Positions 7,194 to 15,023 of a stretch of 23,492 bases of DNA are shown in pieces. The notes under the pieces were generated by a model. It was given only the letters and a program-made list of their open reading frames with translations. It had not been told where the DNA came from and searched no databases. Within the stretch, counting starts at the first letter, position 1, and each line of letters begins with the position of its first letter. The translations under genes and the position numbers were made by a program. This DNA is from Nocardioidaceae bacterium. Lineage in GTDB: Bacteria > Actinomycetota > Actinomycetes > Propionibacteriales > Nocardioidaceae. The stretch covers positions 1 to 23,492 of the forward strand of contig JAICRS010000013.1 of the NCBI GenBank assembly GCA_025966335.1, read 5' to 3'.

Positions 7194-8192
7194 TTACTCG
7201 GCGGGGTAGCGAAGCCCGATGGTGGCCCGGATCCTGTCCATGGTCTCCATGACTTCTACGGAGTCGTTCAGTGTCATCAACGGACTCTCCGTCTCACCTG
7301 CCGTAAGCAGGCGCTCGACTTCAGCCGCCTGGTGTTGCATTCCGCGTCCGGTGACCGGCTCATTGAAGGAGTCGACCGGCTTGTTGCGTGCGTCGTAGAC
7401 GCTGACGGGTGCGGGGGAGTACCAGACCGAATCGATTTCGATACGGCCTTCGCTGCCGAGAACGACTGCCCGGTTCGGACCCCGGCTCTCCATGGTGGAG
7501 TACGTCGTCGACACCGCACCATTGCGATGCGTCATCACGGTGGCGACTGACGCATCGACGCCGGTATCTCTCATCGTCGCCACGGCCGTCACCTGATCCG
7601 GTGCACCGAGGATGTCATGGGCGAACGAAAGCGGGTAGACGCCTAGATCCAGCAAGGCCCCACCGGCGAGCGCCGGGTTGTTGAGCCGGTGCGCCGGATC
7701 GGACGTGAGCTTCTGCGTGTGGTCCGCATGCACAGACCTCACCTCGCCGATCCTGCCGCTGCTCACGGTCTCGCGCACAAAACGCATGTGCGGCAGGAAA
7801 CGGGTCCACATCGCCTCCATCGCCAGCAGTCCCCGGCTACGGGCGAGGTCGACCACCTTCTGCGCCTCGGCGGCGTTGACCGTGAACGCCTTCTCCACCA
7901 GCACGTGCTTGCCGTGCGCCAGGGCACCGATCGCATTCTCGGCATGGACGTTGTGCGGCGTGGCGACGTACACGACGTCGACGTCGGGGTCGGAGACGAG
8001 CGCGTCATAGGAACCGTGTGCCCGCTCGATGTCGAGCTGGTCGGCGAAGGACCGGGCGTTGGCCTGCGACCGGGACCCGACGGCGGTGACGTGGTGCCCA
8101 TGCGCGAGCAGGTCCTTGGTGAACAGGCGCGCGATCCCTCCGGTGGCCAGGATTCCCCAACGCACTGCGCCCTTGGACATTGGCGCGTTCAT
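7194..8192 (-). CDS. Gfo/Idh/MocA-family NAD(P)-dependent oxidoreductase
   Basis: A 332-residue sugar oxidoreductase. The N-terminal Rossmann domain has WGILATGGIA (about 12-21). VYVATPHNVHAE (74-85) and the family Lys motif EKAFT (E100, K101), where most members have EKP, come next. The C-terminal substrate domain contains GGALLDLGVYPLSFA (177-191), typical of the dihydrodiol dehydrogenase/xylose dehydrogenase-like branch, with Tyr where many relatives have the catalytic His. It probably oxidises or reduces a sugar or cyclitol hydroxyl with NAD(P). The ATG at 8190-8192 overlaps the stop of the upstream MDR gene as ATGA, indicating translational coupling; an internal ATG at 8178-8180 is possible. 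Confidence 0.9.
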   Translation of the reverse strand: MNAPMSKGAVRWGILATGGIARLFTKDLLAHGHHVTAVGSRSQANARSFADQLDIERAHGSYDALVSDPDVDVVYVATPHNVHAENAIGALAHGKHVLVEKAFTVNAAEAQKVVDLARSRGLLAMEAMWTRFLPHMRFVRETVSSGRIGEVRSVHADHTQKLTSDPAHRLNNPALAGGALLDLGVYPLSFAHDILGAPDQVTAVATMRDTGVDASVATVMTHRNGAVSTTYSTMESRGPNRAVVLGSEGRIEIDSVWYSPAPVSVYDARNKPVDSFNEPVTGRGMQHQAAEVERLLTAGETESPLMTLNDSVEVMETMDRIRATIGLRYPAE

Positions 8193-9235
8193 CGGTCCGT
8201 CCCGTAGTCCAGGACCACCTGCAACGCCTCGTCCGGTGTGGTGTCGAGCATCTCGAACGCGGAAACAGCATCCTCCGCCTTCACGAGGTGGGTGATCAGC
8301 TCCTCCAGCTGCAGCCTTCCCTCGCGCTCCAGCGCCAGCGCGGTGTTCGACATGCGGAGCTCATTCCAGCGGTGCTGCAGGTGCGGTGCCACGCCGGAGA
8401 TCTGCGATCCGACGATGGAGATGCGGTTGTGGTGGAACTCGTCGCCGAGCTGCAGTGCCGTACCTGCTCCCTGGAAGAAGCCGGCAGCCACGACGCGGGA
8501 GCTGTACGCCGCGGTCCGCACCGCCTCCTCGAGAGCGTGGTAGCTGCCGCTCATCTCGATCACGACGTCGGCCCCGCGGTTGCCGGTTGCCGCACGGACC
8601 GCTGCGGCAACGTCCTCTGTGCTGGGATCCAGCACCGCATGGGCGCCCAGGCGCTCGGCCATCACCCGTCGGGCGGGGAGCAGGTCGACCACCGTGACAT
8701 GCGCTCCGTTGAGCCGAGCCAGCTGAGCGGTGATCTGGCCGGGGACCCCGGCGCCGAACACCACGACGTTCTCGCCGACGTGGATGTCTGCGTCGAGCAC
8801 GGCGTTGAGGGCGATGGCGCCGATCTTCGCGTAGATGCCACTGATCGGGCGCGCATCATTCGGCATCGTGCGCGGCCGCAGGTACTCGACCGGGCGGAGC
8901 GCCGCGCTGCGGTGCCCCCAAGCACCCCACACCAGCTGGCCCACGAGGTCCCGGTCACCCTCCGAGCCGACGTCGGTGACCCGGCCGACCTCCTCGTATC
9001 CCCAGCCTTCGAGGGGATAGGCCTGGCTCGTGCTTCCGGTCATGAACAGGCGTCGGTCGGCGTCCCACTGCTTGGCGAGGTAGGGGTTGCTTCCCCTGTA
9101 GGCGGTCAGCTCGGTTCCCGCGGAGATGCCGGAGTAGAGGGTCTGTACCAGCGCCTGACCGGGGCCAGGCTCAGGAACGTCGTAGTCGACGACCTCTGCC
9201 TGACGGGGACCGGTGAACCGGACGACTCGTCCCAC
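8189..9235 (-). CDS. MDR-superfamily dehydrogenase lacking zinc ligands
   Basis: A 348-residue medium-chain dehydrogenase/reductase. The GroES-like half runs to about residue 150. The Rossmann half has NVVVFGAGVPGQI (156-168) and VTVVDLLPAR. The usual catalytic zinc ligands are replaced: SGISAGTEL (36-43) has Ser at the usual Cys, and WGYEEVG has Tyr at the usual GHE His. There is also no four-Cys structural lobe. This resembles the zinc-less MDR branch that includes BchC-like enzymes. It likely uses NAD(P) for a sugar or polyol. The GTG at 9233-9235 follows GGAAGGTAGGAAGC, 5 nt after the alpha-galactosidase stop; the open frame upstream overlaps the galactosidase and is discarded. It ends with an ATGA overlap to the Gfo/Idh gene. 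Confidence 0.88.
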   Translation of the reverse strand: MGRVVRFTGPRQAEVVDYDVPEPGPGQALVQTLYSGISAGTELTAYRGSNPYLAKQWDADRRLFMTGSTSQAYPLEGWGYEEVGRVTDVGSEGDRDLVGQLVWGAWGHRSAALRPVEYLRPRTMPNDARPISGIYAKIGAIALNAVLDADIHVGENVVVFGAGVPGQITAQLARLNGAHVTVVDLLPARRVMAERLGAHAVLDPSTEDVAAAVRAATGNRGADVVIEMSGSYHALEEAVRTAAYSSRVVAAGFFQGAGTALQLGDEFHHNRISIVGSQISGVAPHLQHRWNELRMSNTALALEREGRLQLEELITHLVKAEDAVSAFEMLDTTPDEALQVVLDYGTDR

Positions 9236-9240
9236 GCTTC

Positions 9241-11409
9241 CTACCTTCCGTTGCCTTCGTGCTCTGCCGTGAGACGGAACAGCAATGCCTGCTCGGGGTA
9301 GAGCATCGGTCCCTGGAGTCCCACGTTCGCCAGCGTCCTGCCGCTGACGGCCATGACCTCGGTCCACCACGATGGGTAGCCGCTGCGCGTCTGGACCAGT
9401 GCCGGGGCCGACAGCTGCACCGGCTCGATTCGGTAGCGCAGGCATGGATCCAGCCCTGGTAAGCGGACGCGGCCTGGTTGCGCTGCCGGCATCGTGTCCA
9501 TCGCGACGAAGCAGAAGAGGGCTTGGCGCCGGTCCTGGCTGACCACGCCGTGCGCCCAGTACGTCTCGTCCGGATAGTCGCAGTGCACCATCGTGCCGCC
9601 GTGCAGCAGGTCGCGCTCGTCCTTGTACAGCCGGATCCAGGCAGCGAGCTCGTCGAGCTCTGCGGCGGACGCTTCACGCAGATCCCACTCGATCCCGAAG
9701 TGCCCGAACAGTGCGGTGGCGGCACGGAAGGCCAGGGAATGTGTGCGGTGCGTGGTGTGCGCGCTGGCCGCGCCGACGTGCGAGCCGATCAGCTCAGGGG
9801 GCAGCAGAAGACCGGTCCATCGCTGGATGCGCTGCCGTTCCAGGGCGTCGATGCAGTCGCTGGCCCATACGCGGTCCGTCCGTTCGAGCACTTCGAGGTC
9901 GACCCGTCCACCGCCTGACGAACAGGACTCGACCTCCAGGTCGGGGTGGCGGCGCTTGAGCTCGTCCATGAGGGCGTAGACCGCCAACGTCTGCGCGTGT
10001 ACCCGCGGCTGCCCGCTGCTGCGGTCACCGGCCTCGAGCAGGTCCCGGTTGTGGTCCCACTTCACGTAGTCGATGTCGTGCTCGGCGATGAGGGCGCTCA
10101 TCTGCTCCAGCACCTGGTCGAAAGCCTCGGGGATGGTCAGGTTGAGCACCTGCTGGCTTCGACCGCTCAACGGCAGCCGTTCGCCCGGGGCGAGGATCCA
10201 CTCCGGATGGGCGCGTGCCAGGTCGGAGTCCTCGTTGACCATCTCGGGCTCGAACCAGAGCCCGAACTGCATCCCGAGTCCGCGTACCTTCTCCACCAGG
10301 GGGCCGAGACCGCGAGGCCACACCGCAGCGTCGACGTGCCAGTCACCGAGTCCCGCGCGGTCATGGCGGCGCGCCATGAACCATCCGTCGTCGAGGACGA
10401 ACCGCTCGACGCCGACCCGTGCCCCGAGTTCTGCCAGGCCGACCAGCGTCTCGAGGTCGTGGTCGAAGTAGACCGCCTCCCACGTGTTCAGCAGCACCGG
10501 CCGCGGCGAGCACGGGTGCGCCTCACGCGCACGGAGGTACGCGTGGAACGACGCCGAGACGGCGTCGAGACCCGCGCCGTACGCCCCGTAGAGCCACGGA
10601 GTGGTGTACCTGTCGCCGGGCGCGAGGACTACCTCACCGGGAAGCAAGATCTCGCCGCCGCCGAGGACTCGCACCCCGGTCAGCGCAAGCTCGGCGAAGG
10701 TGGCGTGGTTGCCGCTCCAGGCCGTGTGGATGCCCCAGGTCTCCCCATGACCGAAGCCGAACCCCGGGGTGCCCGCGACCATCAGCAGGCTGGCGTCGGA
10801 GCCGGTGCGCCCTCGCCTGCCCTCGCGGAGGTGAGTGCCGACCTGGAAGGGATGCCGCTGCGGGGTGCGTTCACGCAGGTGTCGGCCCGTGAAATCGAGG
10901 ATCTCCTGCGCCTCGACAGGCACCGGCAGGGCCAGCCGCATGGAGTCCACGGTGTAGTCGCCGACCGGCCCCGTGTTGGTCAGGGCGGCTCGCAGTCGTA
11001 GCACTCCGGAGGGGAAAAGCTCGATCAGTGTGGTGACGGCGAGCTGTGCCGCCTCGTCCACTCCGTGTGTCTGAAGCACGAATCCGGAGGCTGCGTCTCC
11101 GTCGAGCTGCCAGCCGGCGTGTGCGAATCGGGTGGTGAACGTGGTCCCTTCGCGGTGGCCCTCCAGGCCGGGGGTGCCGACCCAGCCGGCCGACTGCTCG
11201 GGAAGCACGGCTGGGAGCCGACTGGCGCCGGTCAGCCCGTCGGCGCCGTGCTGGGCCTCCGCGAGCGTCGCCAGCAGGTCCGAGTCGGAATCGCTCACCG
11301 GCCGACCCCAATGCATGACCTTCGGGACTCCACCGCTCACATCGACGACGACACCCACGTTGCCGCACGCGATGCTCACCGGAGCGTCTACGGTCGTTGC
11401 CTCAACCAA
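9241..11409 (-). CDS. Alpha-galactosidase, glycoside hydrolase family 36
   Basis: A 722-residue enzyme of normal GH36 length. The N-terminal beta-sandwich domain spans about 1-300, followed by the (beta/alpha)8 catalytic domain with NTWEAVYFD (W310-E311-A312), FVLDDGWF (338-344), GLWFEPEMV, the nucleophile D452 in KWDHNRD, CSSGGGR (496-502) and the acid/base D518 in VWASDCID. A C-terminal sandwich ends the protein. It releases alpha-linked galactose from non-reducing ends with retention. There is no signal peptide, so it acts in the cytosol on imported substrate. The start is TTG at 11407-11409 with GAGAGG 6 nt upstream, only 20 bp from the ROK operator; the next start (GTG at codon 11) has no ribosome binding site. 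It is the first gene of the leftward operon. Confidence 0.95.
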   Translation of the reverse strand: MVEATTVDAPVSIACGNVGVVVDVSGGVPKVMHWGRPVSDSDSDLLATLAEAQHGADGLTGASRLPAVLPEQSAGWVGTPGLEGHREGTTFTTRFAHAGWQLDGDAASGFVLQTHGVDEAAQLAVTTLIELFPSGVLRLRAALTNTGPVGDYTVDSMRLALPVPVEAQEILDFTGRHLRERTPQRHPFQVGTHLREGRRGRTGSDASLLMVAGTPGFGFGHGETWGIHTAWSGNHATFAELALTGVRVLGGGEILLPGEVVLAPGDRYTTPWLYGAYGAGLDAVSASFHAYLRAREAHPCSPRPVLLNTWEAVYFDHDLETLVGLAELGARVGVERFVLDDGWFMARRHDRAGLGDWHVDAAVWPRGLGPLVEKVRGLGMQFGLWFEPEMVNEDSDLARAHPEWILAPGERLPLSGRSQQVLNLTIPEAFDQVLEQMSALIAEHDIDYVKWDHNRDLLEAGDRSSGQPRVHAQTLAVYALMDELKRRHPDLEVESCSSGGGRVDLEVLERTDRVWASDCIDALERQRIQRWTGLLLPPELIGSHVGAASAHTTHRTHSLAFRAATALFGHFGIEWDLREASAAELDELAAWIRLYKDERDLLHGGTMVHCDYPDETYWAHGVVSQDRRQALFCFVAMDTMPAAQPGRVRLPGLDPCLRYRIEPVQLSAPALVQTRSGYPSWWTEVMAVSGRTLANVGLQGPMLYPEQALLFRLTAEHEGNGR

Positions 11410-11429
11410 CGGGGGCCTCTCGAGTCATC

Positions 11430-11452
11430 AATAGTTCCGTCGCGAAACTATT
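11430..11452. promoter_or_regulatory. Candidate ROK operator 1 in the divergent promoter region
   Basis: Arms AATAGTTCCG (11430-11439) and CGAAACTATT (11443-11452) form a 23-bp inverted repeat with a 3-bp centre and one mismatch over 10 positions. It lies between the alpha-galactosidase start and the regulator start. A possible rightward -10 element, TACGAT, sits at 11459-11464 with a weak -35 (TTCCGT, 11435-11440) inside the operator, so binding would block the regulator promoter and probably the leftward one. The same geometry recurs at 12671-12693. Confidence 0.72.
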
Positions 11453-11532
11453 AGTGGGTACGATGCCACAACCAACGGGCGGGATGAACCCCCATCGCCG
11501 GTTGCCGGAGTCGTACTCGTCCAGGAGCTGCC

Positions 11533-12645
11533 ATGCCGACCGACCTGCCTCCGCTGTCGCGCAAGATCGCGGTCGAGGTGCTCGTCCATGGTCCTCAGTC
11601 CCGAGCGCAGCTGGCGAAGAAGATGGGCCTGTCGCCCGCCACGGTCACGCGCATCGTCAAGCCGTTGGTCGAGATGGGCGTGCTGGTGGAGTCGGACGCG
11701 ATCCGCACTCCCGGCCGCGGCCGGTCGTCGCTCCCGCTCGACGTGGTGGCCGACGACTACAGGTTCGTGGGCGTGAAGCTCACCGCCGACTCGATCTACG
11801 GCGTGGTGACCGACCTGCGGGCAGTGGTCCTCGATAGTGAGACTGCCCCCGTGCCATCGTTCGACGTTGCCGACGTGCTGGGTGCGGTGGTGGCGCTCGT
11901 CGAACGACTCAGGGCCCGTGCCGGCCGCGCGCTACACGGCGTCGGTGTCACTGTCGGCGGCGTGGTGGAGAAGGGCGAGACGGTGGCCGACTCTCCGTTC
12001 TTGCACTGGCACGAAGTGTCGTTCCGTTCGCTGCTCGCGGGCGAGATCGACATACCGCTGTACCTGGCCAACGATGTAGTGGGGCTGACCCGGGCGCAAC
12101 AGTGGTTCGGGCACGGGCGAGCGTGGCCACACTTCGCTCTGCTGACCATCGGCGCCGGCATCGGCTACGGCCTGGTCATCAACGACGAGGTGGTGCCTAC
12201 GTTGGTGAGCCCGTTCAGCCACTTTCCCGTCGACCCGCACGGGCCGTTGTGCCCAGTCGGCCATCGGGGCTGCATGACGGCTTACGCAACCTCCGCCGCG
12301 ATCAGCGCTGCAGTCTCGTTCGGGCGGCGCGAGGAGGTTTCCTACGACGAGGTCCTCCAGCTCGCCGAGGACGATGACCCGGTCGCGACGCGCGTCGTCG
12401 GGGAGGCGGCGTACGCACTGGGTCGCGCGACAGCGGCGGTCACTTCGTTGACCGGGGTCGAGCGGATCGTGCTCTCGGGAGAGGGCATCGCGATCGCCGA
12501 GCTCGCACCGTCAGCACTCCGGGCGGGACGCCACGCGTACGACGGGGGGCGGACGAGTGCCCTGGAGCCGGTGATCCGGCCGATGGATTTTCATGAGTGG
12601 GCGCGGGGGGCCGCGGTGATCGCCATCCAGGAAGTGTTTCCGTAA
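11533..12645 (+). CDS. ROK-family transcriptional regulator
   Basis: A 370-residue sugar-responsive repressor. The winged helix-turn-helix is at about 8-66 (SRAQLAKKMGLSPATVTRIV, then the wing TPGRGRSSLPL). The ROK sugar-binding domain follows, with GVGVTVGGVVEKGE (136-149), LYLANDVVGL (D181, the kinase-type Asp) and TIGAGIGYGLV (205-215). The zinc loop is degenerate: H230, then GPLCPVGHRGC gives C240 and C247 but Val where ROK proteins usually have the middle Cys of CxCG. The ATG at 11533 has AGGAG 7 nt upstream. It is divergent from the alpha-galactosidase operon and precedes the ABC transporter genes. By family analogy it represses both and releases DNA when a sugar or sugar phosphate binds. 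Confidence 0.93.
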   Translation: MPTDLPPLSRKIAVEVLVHGPQSRAQLAKKMGLSPATVTRIVKPLVEMGVLVESDAIRTPGRGRSSLPLDVVADDYRFVGVKLTADSIYGVVTDLRAVVLDSETAPVPSFDVADVLGAVVALVERLRARAGRALHGVGVTVGGVVEKGETVADSPFLHWHEVSFRSLLAGEIDIPLYLANDVVGLTRAQQWFGHGRAWPHFALLTIGAGIGYGLVINDEVVPTLVSPFSHFPVDPHGPLCPVGHRGCMTAYATSAAISAAVSFGRREEVSYDEVLQLAEDDDPVATRVVGEAAYALGRATAAVTSLTGVERIVLSGEGIAIAELAPSALRAGRHAYDGGRTSALEPVIRPMDFHEWARGAAVIAIQEVFP

Positions 12646-12662
12646 CAGTTCCGCCGTGGCCG

Positions 12663-12693
12663 TTGACACCAATAATTTCGCGGTGAAACTATA
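12663..12693 (+). promoter_or_regulatory. Candidate ROK operator 2 and promoter before the ABC transporter operon
   Basis: Arms AATAATTTCG (12671-12680) and TGAAACTATA (12684-12693) share the 23-bp, 3-bp-centre geometry of operator 1; 7 of 10 arm positions are symmetric, and each arm differs from the AATAGTTTCG consensus at only 1-2 positions. A perfect -35 hexamer TTGACA is at 12663-12668, and an A/T-rich -10-like stretch overlaps the right arm (about 12686-12695). The operator would therefore cover the promoter spacer, 53 bp before the binding-protein start codon. Confidence 0.7.
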
Positions 12694-12745
12694 TCGACAC
12701 CTGCGGAGTCCGTCCGCGGCACCGTCGAGTGACAGGGGTTCGGCA

Positions 12746-14026
12746 ATGCGCATCTCACCCGTCAAACTGCTGGCAGCCGCGACGATATGCATGGTTGCCA
12801 CCGCATGCACCGGCACCAGCTCCTCGCCTGGCGGGGGTGACGAGACCCAGGCCAGCGGTCCACAGACCATCAAGTGGCTCATCGAGGAACCCGAGGATGC
12901 CGCGGCGCTGCAGGCCCTGAAGGACCACATCGCGACCTTCGAGGAGGAGTCGGGCCACACCGTCAACGTGCAGACGCTGCCGTTCGAGAACATGCGCACG
13001 ATCCTGCAGACGCAGTTGCGCTCCGGCGAGGGACCGGACGTCTTCAACTGGGGCTCCGGCCCGGACTTCGGGGGCGCCCTCGCGGAGGCCGGCCTGGTCT
13101 ACGACCTGACCGACGCCTACGAGGAGCACGGCTGGGAGGTGTTCGACTTCGCCAAGGAGCGGGTGACCATCGACGGCAAGGTCTACGGCATCCCCGGCGA
13201 GATGGAGACGATCGGCATCTTCTACAACAAGCAGATCTTCGAGGAGCTGGGACTCGAGGCACCGCAGAGCATCGACGATTTGCAGCGCGCGGCCGAGCAG
13301 ATCGAGAGTTCCGGCGCCATTCCGATCGCCCTTGGTGACAAGGAGGGTTGGGAAGGTGGCCACTACCTCAGCATGGCGTTGTCCAGCATCATCGGCTCGG
13401 AAGGCATGGAGCAGCTCTTCAACGGCGAGATGTCCTGGGACTCCCCGGAGGTGGTTCAGGCGCTGGACGTCTGGAACGACCTTCACGAGGAGGGCTACAC
13501 GAGCAAGTCGCCGACCTCTGTCGATTACGACACGGCGATCGCGCAGTTCTACTCCGGTGACGCCGCAATGCTCCCCACCGGCAGCTGGCTGGTCGGCGAG
13601 ATCGACGACAACGCCGACTTCGAGGCCGGCTACATCCCGTTCCCCGCGCCGGACGGTCAGGGCATCTTCACCGGTGGTCTCGGGTCCGGTCCGTATGTCT
13701 CGGCCACCACCCAGAAACGGGACGCGGCGATCGAGTTCCTCGACTTCCTGGCATCCGATGAGCACGCAACGTGGACGGTCGAGAACCTGCACACCATCCC
13801 GCCGGTGCCTTTGGACACGGAAGCACTCGAGGTCTCGCCGTTGTTCGCCCAGGTACTCGAGGACGTGGCACAGTTCGGGCAGGGCGGCGACTTCGGACAC
13901 AACATCGACGTGATGGTCGACGCGGAGCTCAACGAGGCGATGTACAACGGCGTGCAGGCGATCTTCACGGGGCAGGCCACTCCGGAGGAGGTCGCGGCAA
14001 ACCTCGAGGCGGCCTCCGGGTCATGA
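12746..14026 (+). CDS. Sugar ABC transporter substrate-binding lipoprotein
   Basis: A 426-residue extracellular solute-binding protein, family 1 type (MalE/MsmE/UgpB-like). A lipoprotein signal peptide of 20 residues ends in the lipobox VATAC, with C21 as the lipidated Cys, followed by a Ser/Gly linker. The mature part shows typical family features: TIKWLIEEPED, GEGPDVFNWGSG, VYGIPGEMETIGIFYNKQIFEELGLEAPQS broken across strands, and AAMLPTGSWLVGEI. It captures sugar or oligosaccharide at the outer membrane face of the cell. The ATG at 12746 is chosen because it starts the signal peptide (MRISPVKLL) after ACAGGGG; the upstream open frame overlaps the operator. It heads the rightward transport operon, 100 bp after the ROK gene. 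Confidence 0.95.
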   Translation: MRISPVKLLAAATICMVATACTGTSSSPGGGDETQASGPQTIKWLIEEPEDAAALQALKDHIATFEEESGHTVNVQTLPFENMRTILQTQLRSGEGPDVFNWGSGPDFGGALAEAGLVYDLTDAYEEHGWEVFDFAKERVTIDGKVYGIPGEMETIGIFYNKQIFEELGLEAPQSIDDLQRAAEQIESSGAIPIALGDKEGWEGGHYLSMALSSIIGSEGMEQLFNGEMSWDSPEVVQALDVWNDLHEEGYTSKSPTSVDYDTAIAQFYSGDAAMLPTGSWLVGEIDDNADFEAGYIPFPAPDGQGIFTGGLGSGPYVSATTQKRDAAIEFLDFLASDEHATWTVENLHTIPPVPLDTEALEVSPLFAQVLEDVAQFGQGGDFGHNIDVMVDAELNEAMYNGVQAIFTGQATPEEVAANLEAASGS

Positions 14027-14048
14027 CGTTCGAGGTCCGGGAGCCGGG

Positions 14049-15023
14049 ATGACGCAGACCCTGCAAACGCCGGCGACCCAGCCGGCGGAGCCGGTGCGGC
14101 GCCGCAAGCGGCGCCGCACCGACGTGCCGGAGGTCACCGCCAAGGCGCAGGCCAGGCTCGGGATCGCCCTGGTCACTCCGCTGCTGATCCTCACGGTCGT
14201 ATTCCTGCTGTTCCCGCTGGCGAACGCGTTGTACTACGCGTTCGTCGACTTCAACGGGCTGGACCCCACCCCGCCGTGGGTCGGAGCGGACAACTTCACC
14301 GAGCTCGCGCAGGACCCGGACGTGTGGGCGGCGTTGAAGAACAACGTCATCTGGATCGTGCTCGGCACCATCGCACCGCTGGCCATCGGCCTGGTCTACG
14401 CCATGCTGGTCTGGGGCATCGGCCGTGGGGGCGCCTTCTACCGGGTCATGTTCTTCCTTCCCTACGTCCTTCCGCCGGTGGCCGTCGGCGTGGTCTGGGG
14501 CTGGATCTACGAACCGTCGCGCGGCTGGTTGAACAAGGCGCTCGAGGCGGTGGGGCTGGACGGGCTGACGCGCGGCTGGCTGGGTGACCCGAACACCGCC
14601 CTGTACGCCGTGCTCGCCACCGCGATCTGGGCGACGATCGGATTCGTCTTCGTGATCTTCCTGTCCGCGCTGCGCAACGTCGATGTCGACATCGTCGACG
14701 CCGCCCTGCTGGACGGGGCCAACTGGTTGCAGCGGCTCCGGTACATCATCCTCCCGCAGATAATGCCGGTGTTCCTCATGGTCACCACCATCACGCTGAT
14801 CGGCGGGTTCGCGGTCTTCGACATCATCTTCGTGATGACCGGAGGTGGGCCGGCAGACGCCACCGAGGTCCTCGGTACGTACGCTTACAGCAACGCCTTC
14901 CAGCTCAACCGGATCAGCTACGGCACCGCCCTCGCGCTGGTGATCATGGTGCTGTCGATCCCGTTCGCTGTCGGCCTCAACCGGTTGCAGCGGCGCTTGT
15001 CCATGCAGGGAACGACCGCATGA
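14049..15023 (+). CDS. Sugar ABC transporter permease 1 (MalF-like)
   Basis: A 324-residue inner-membrane permease. A charged, Arg-rich cytosolic N terminus of about 38 residues precedes about six membrane helices (the first at about 39-62). The EAA loop that contacts the ATPase reads DAALLDGANWLQRLRYIILP (about residues 218-237), matching the EAAxxDGA...ILP consensus. WVGADNFTEL is the conserved periplasmic segment of MalF/UgpA-type subunits. The ATG at 14049 follows GGGAG and lies 22 nt after the binding-protein stop codon. The stop overlaps the next permease start as ATGA. Confidence 0.95.
   Translation: MTQTLQTPATQPAEPVRRRKRRRTDVPEVTAKAQARLGIALVTPLLILTVVFLLFPLANALYYAFVDFNGLDPTPPWVGADNFTELAQDPDVWAALKNNVIWIVLGTIAPLAIGLVYAMLVWGIGRGGAFYRVMFFLPYVLPPVAVGVVWGWIYEPSRGWLNKALEAVGLDGLTRGWLGDPNTALYAVLATAIWATIGFVFVIFLSALRNVDVDIVDAALLDGANWLQRLRYIILPQIMPVFLMVTTITLIGGFAVFDIIFVMTGGGPADATEVLGTYAYSNAFQLNRISYGTALALVIMVLSIPFAVGLNRLQRRLSMQGTTA

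Noticed and set aside
9946..11001. Long plus-strand open frame opposite the alpha-galactosidase
   Set aside because: The translation lacks motifs and the opposite strand carries an unmistakable GH36 enzyme.
12755..13900. Long open frame (381 codons) on the minus strand opposite the binding-protein gene
   Set aside because: It mirrors the codon bias of the plus-strand gene, has no ribosome binding site and no family motifs; a typical antisense frame in high-GC DNA.
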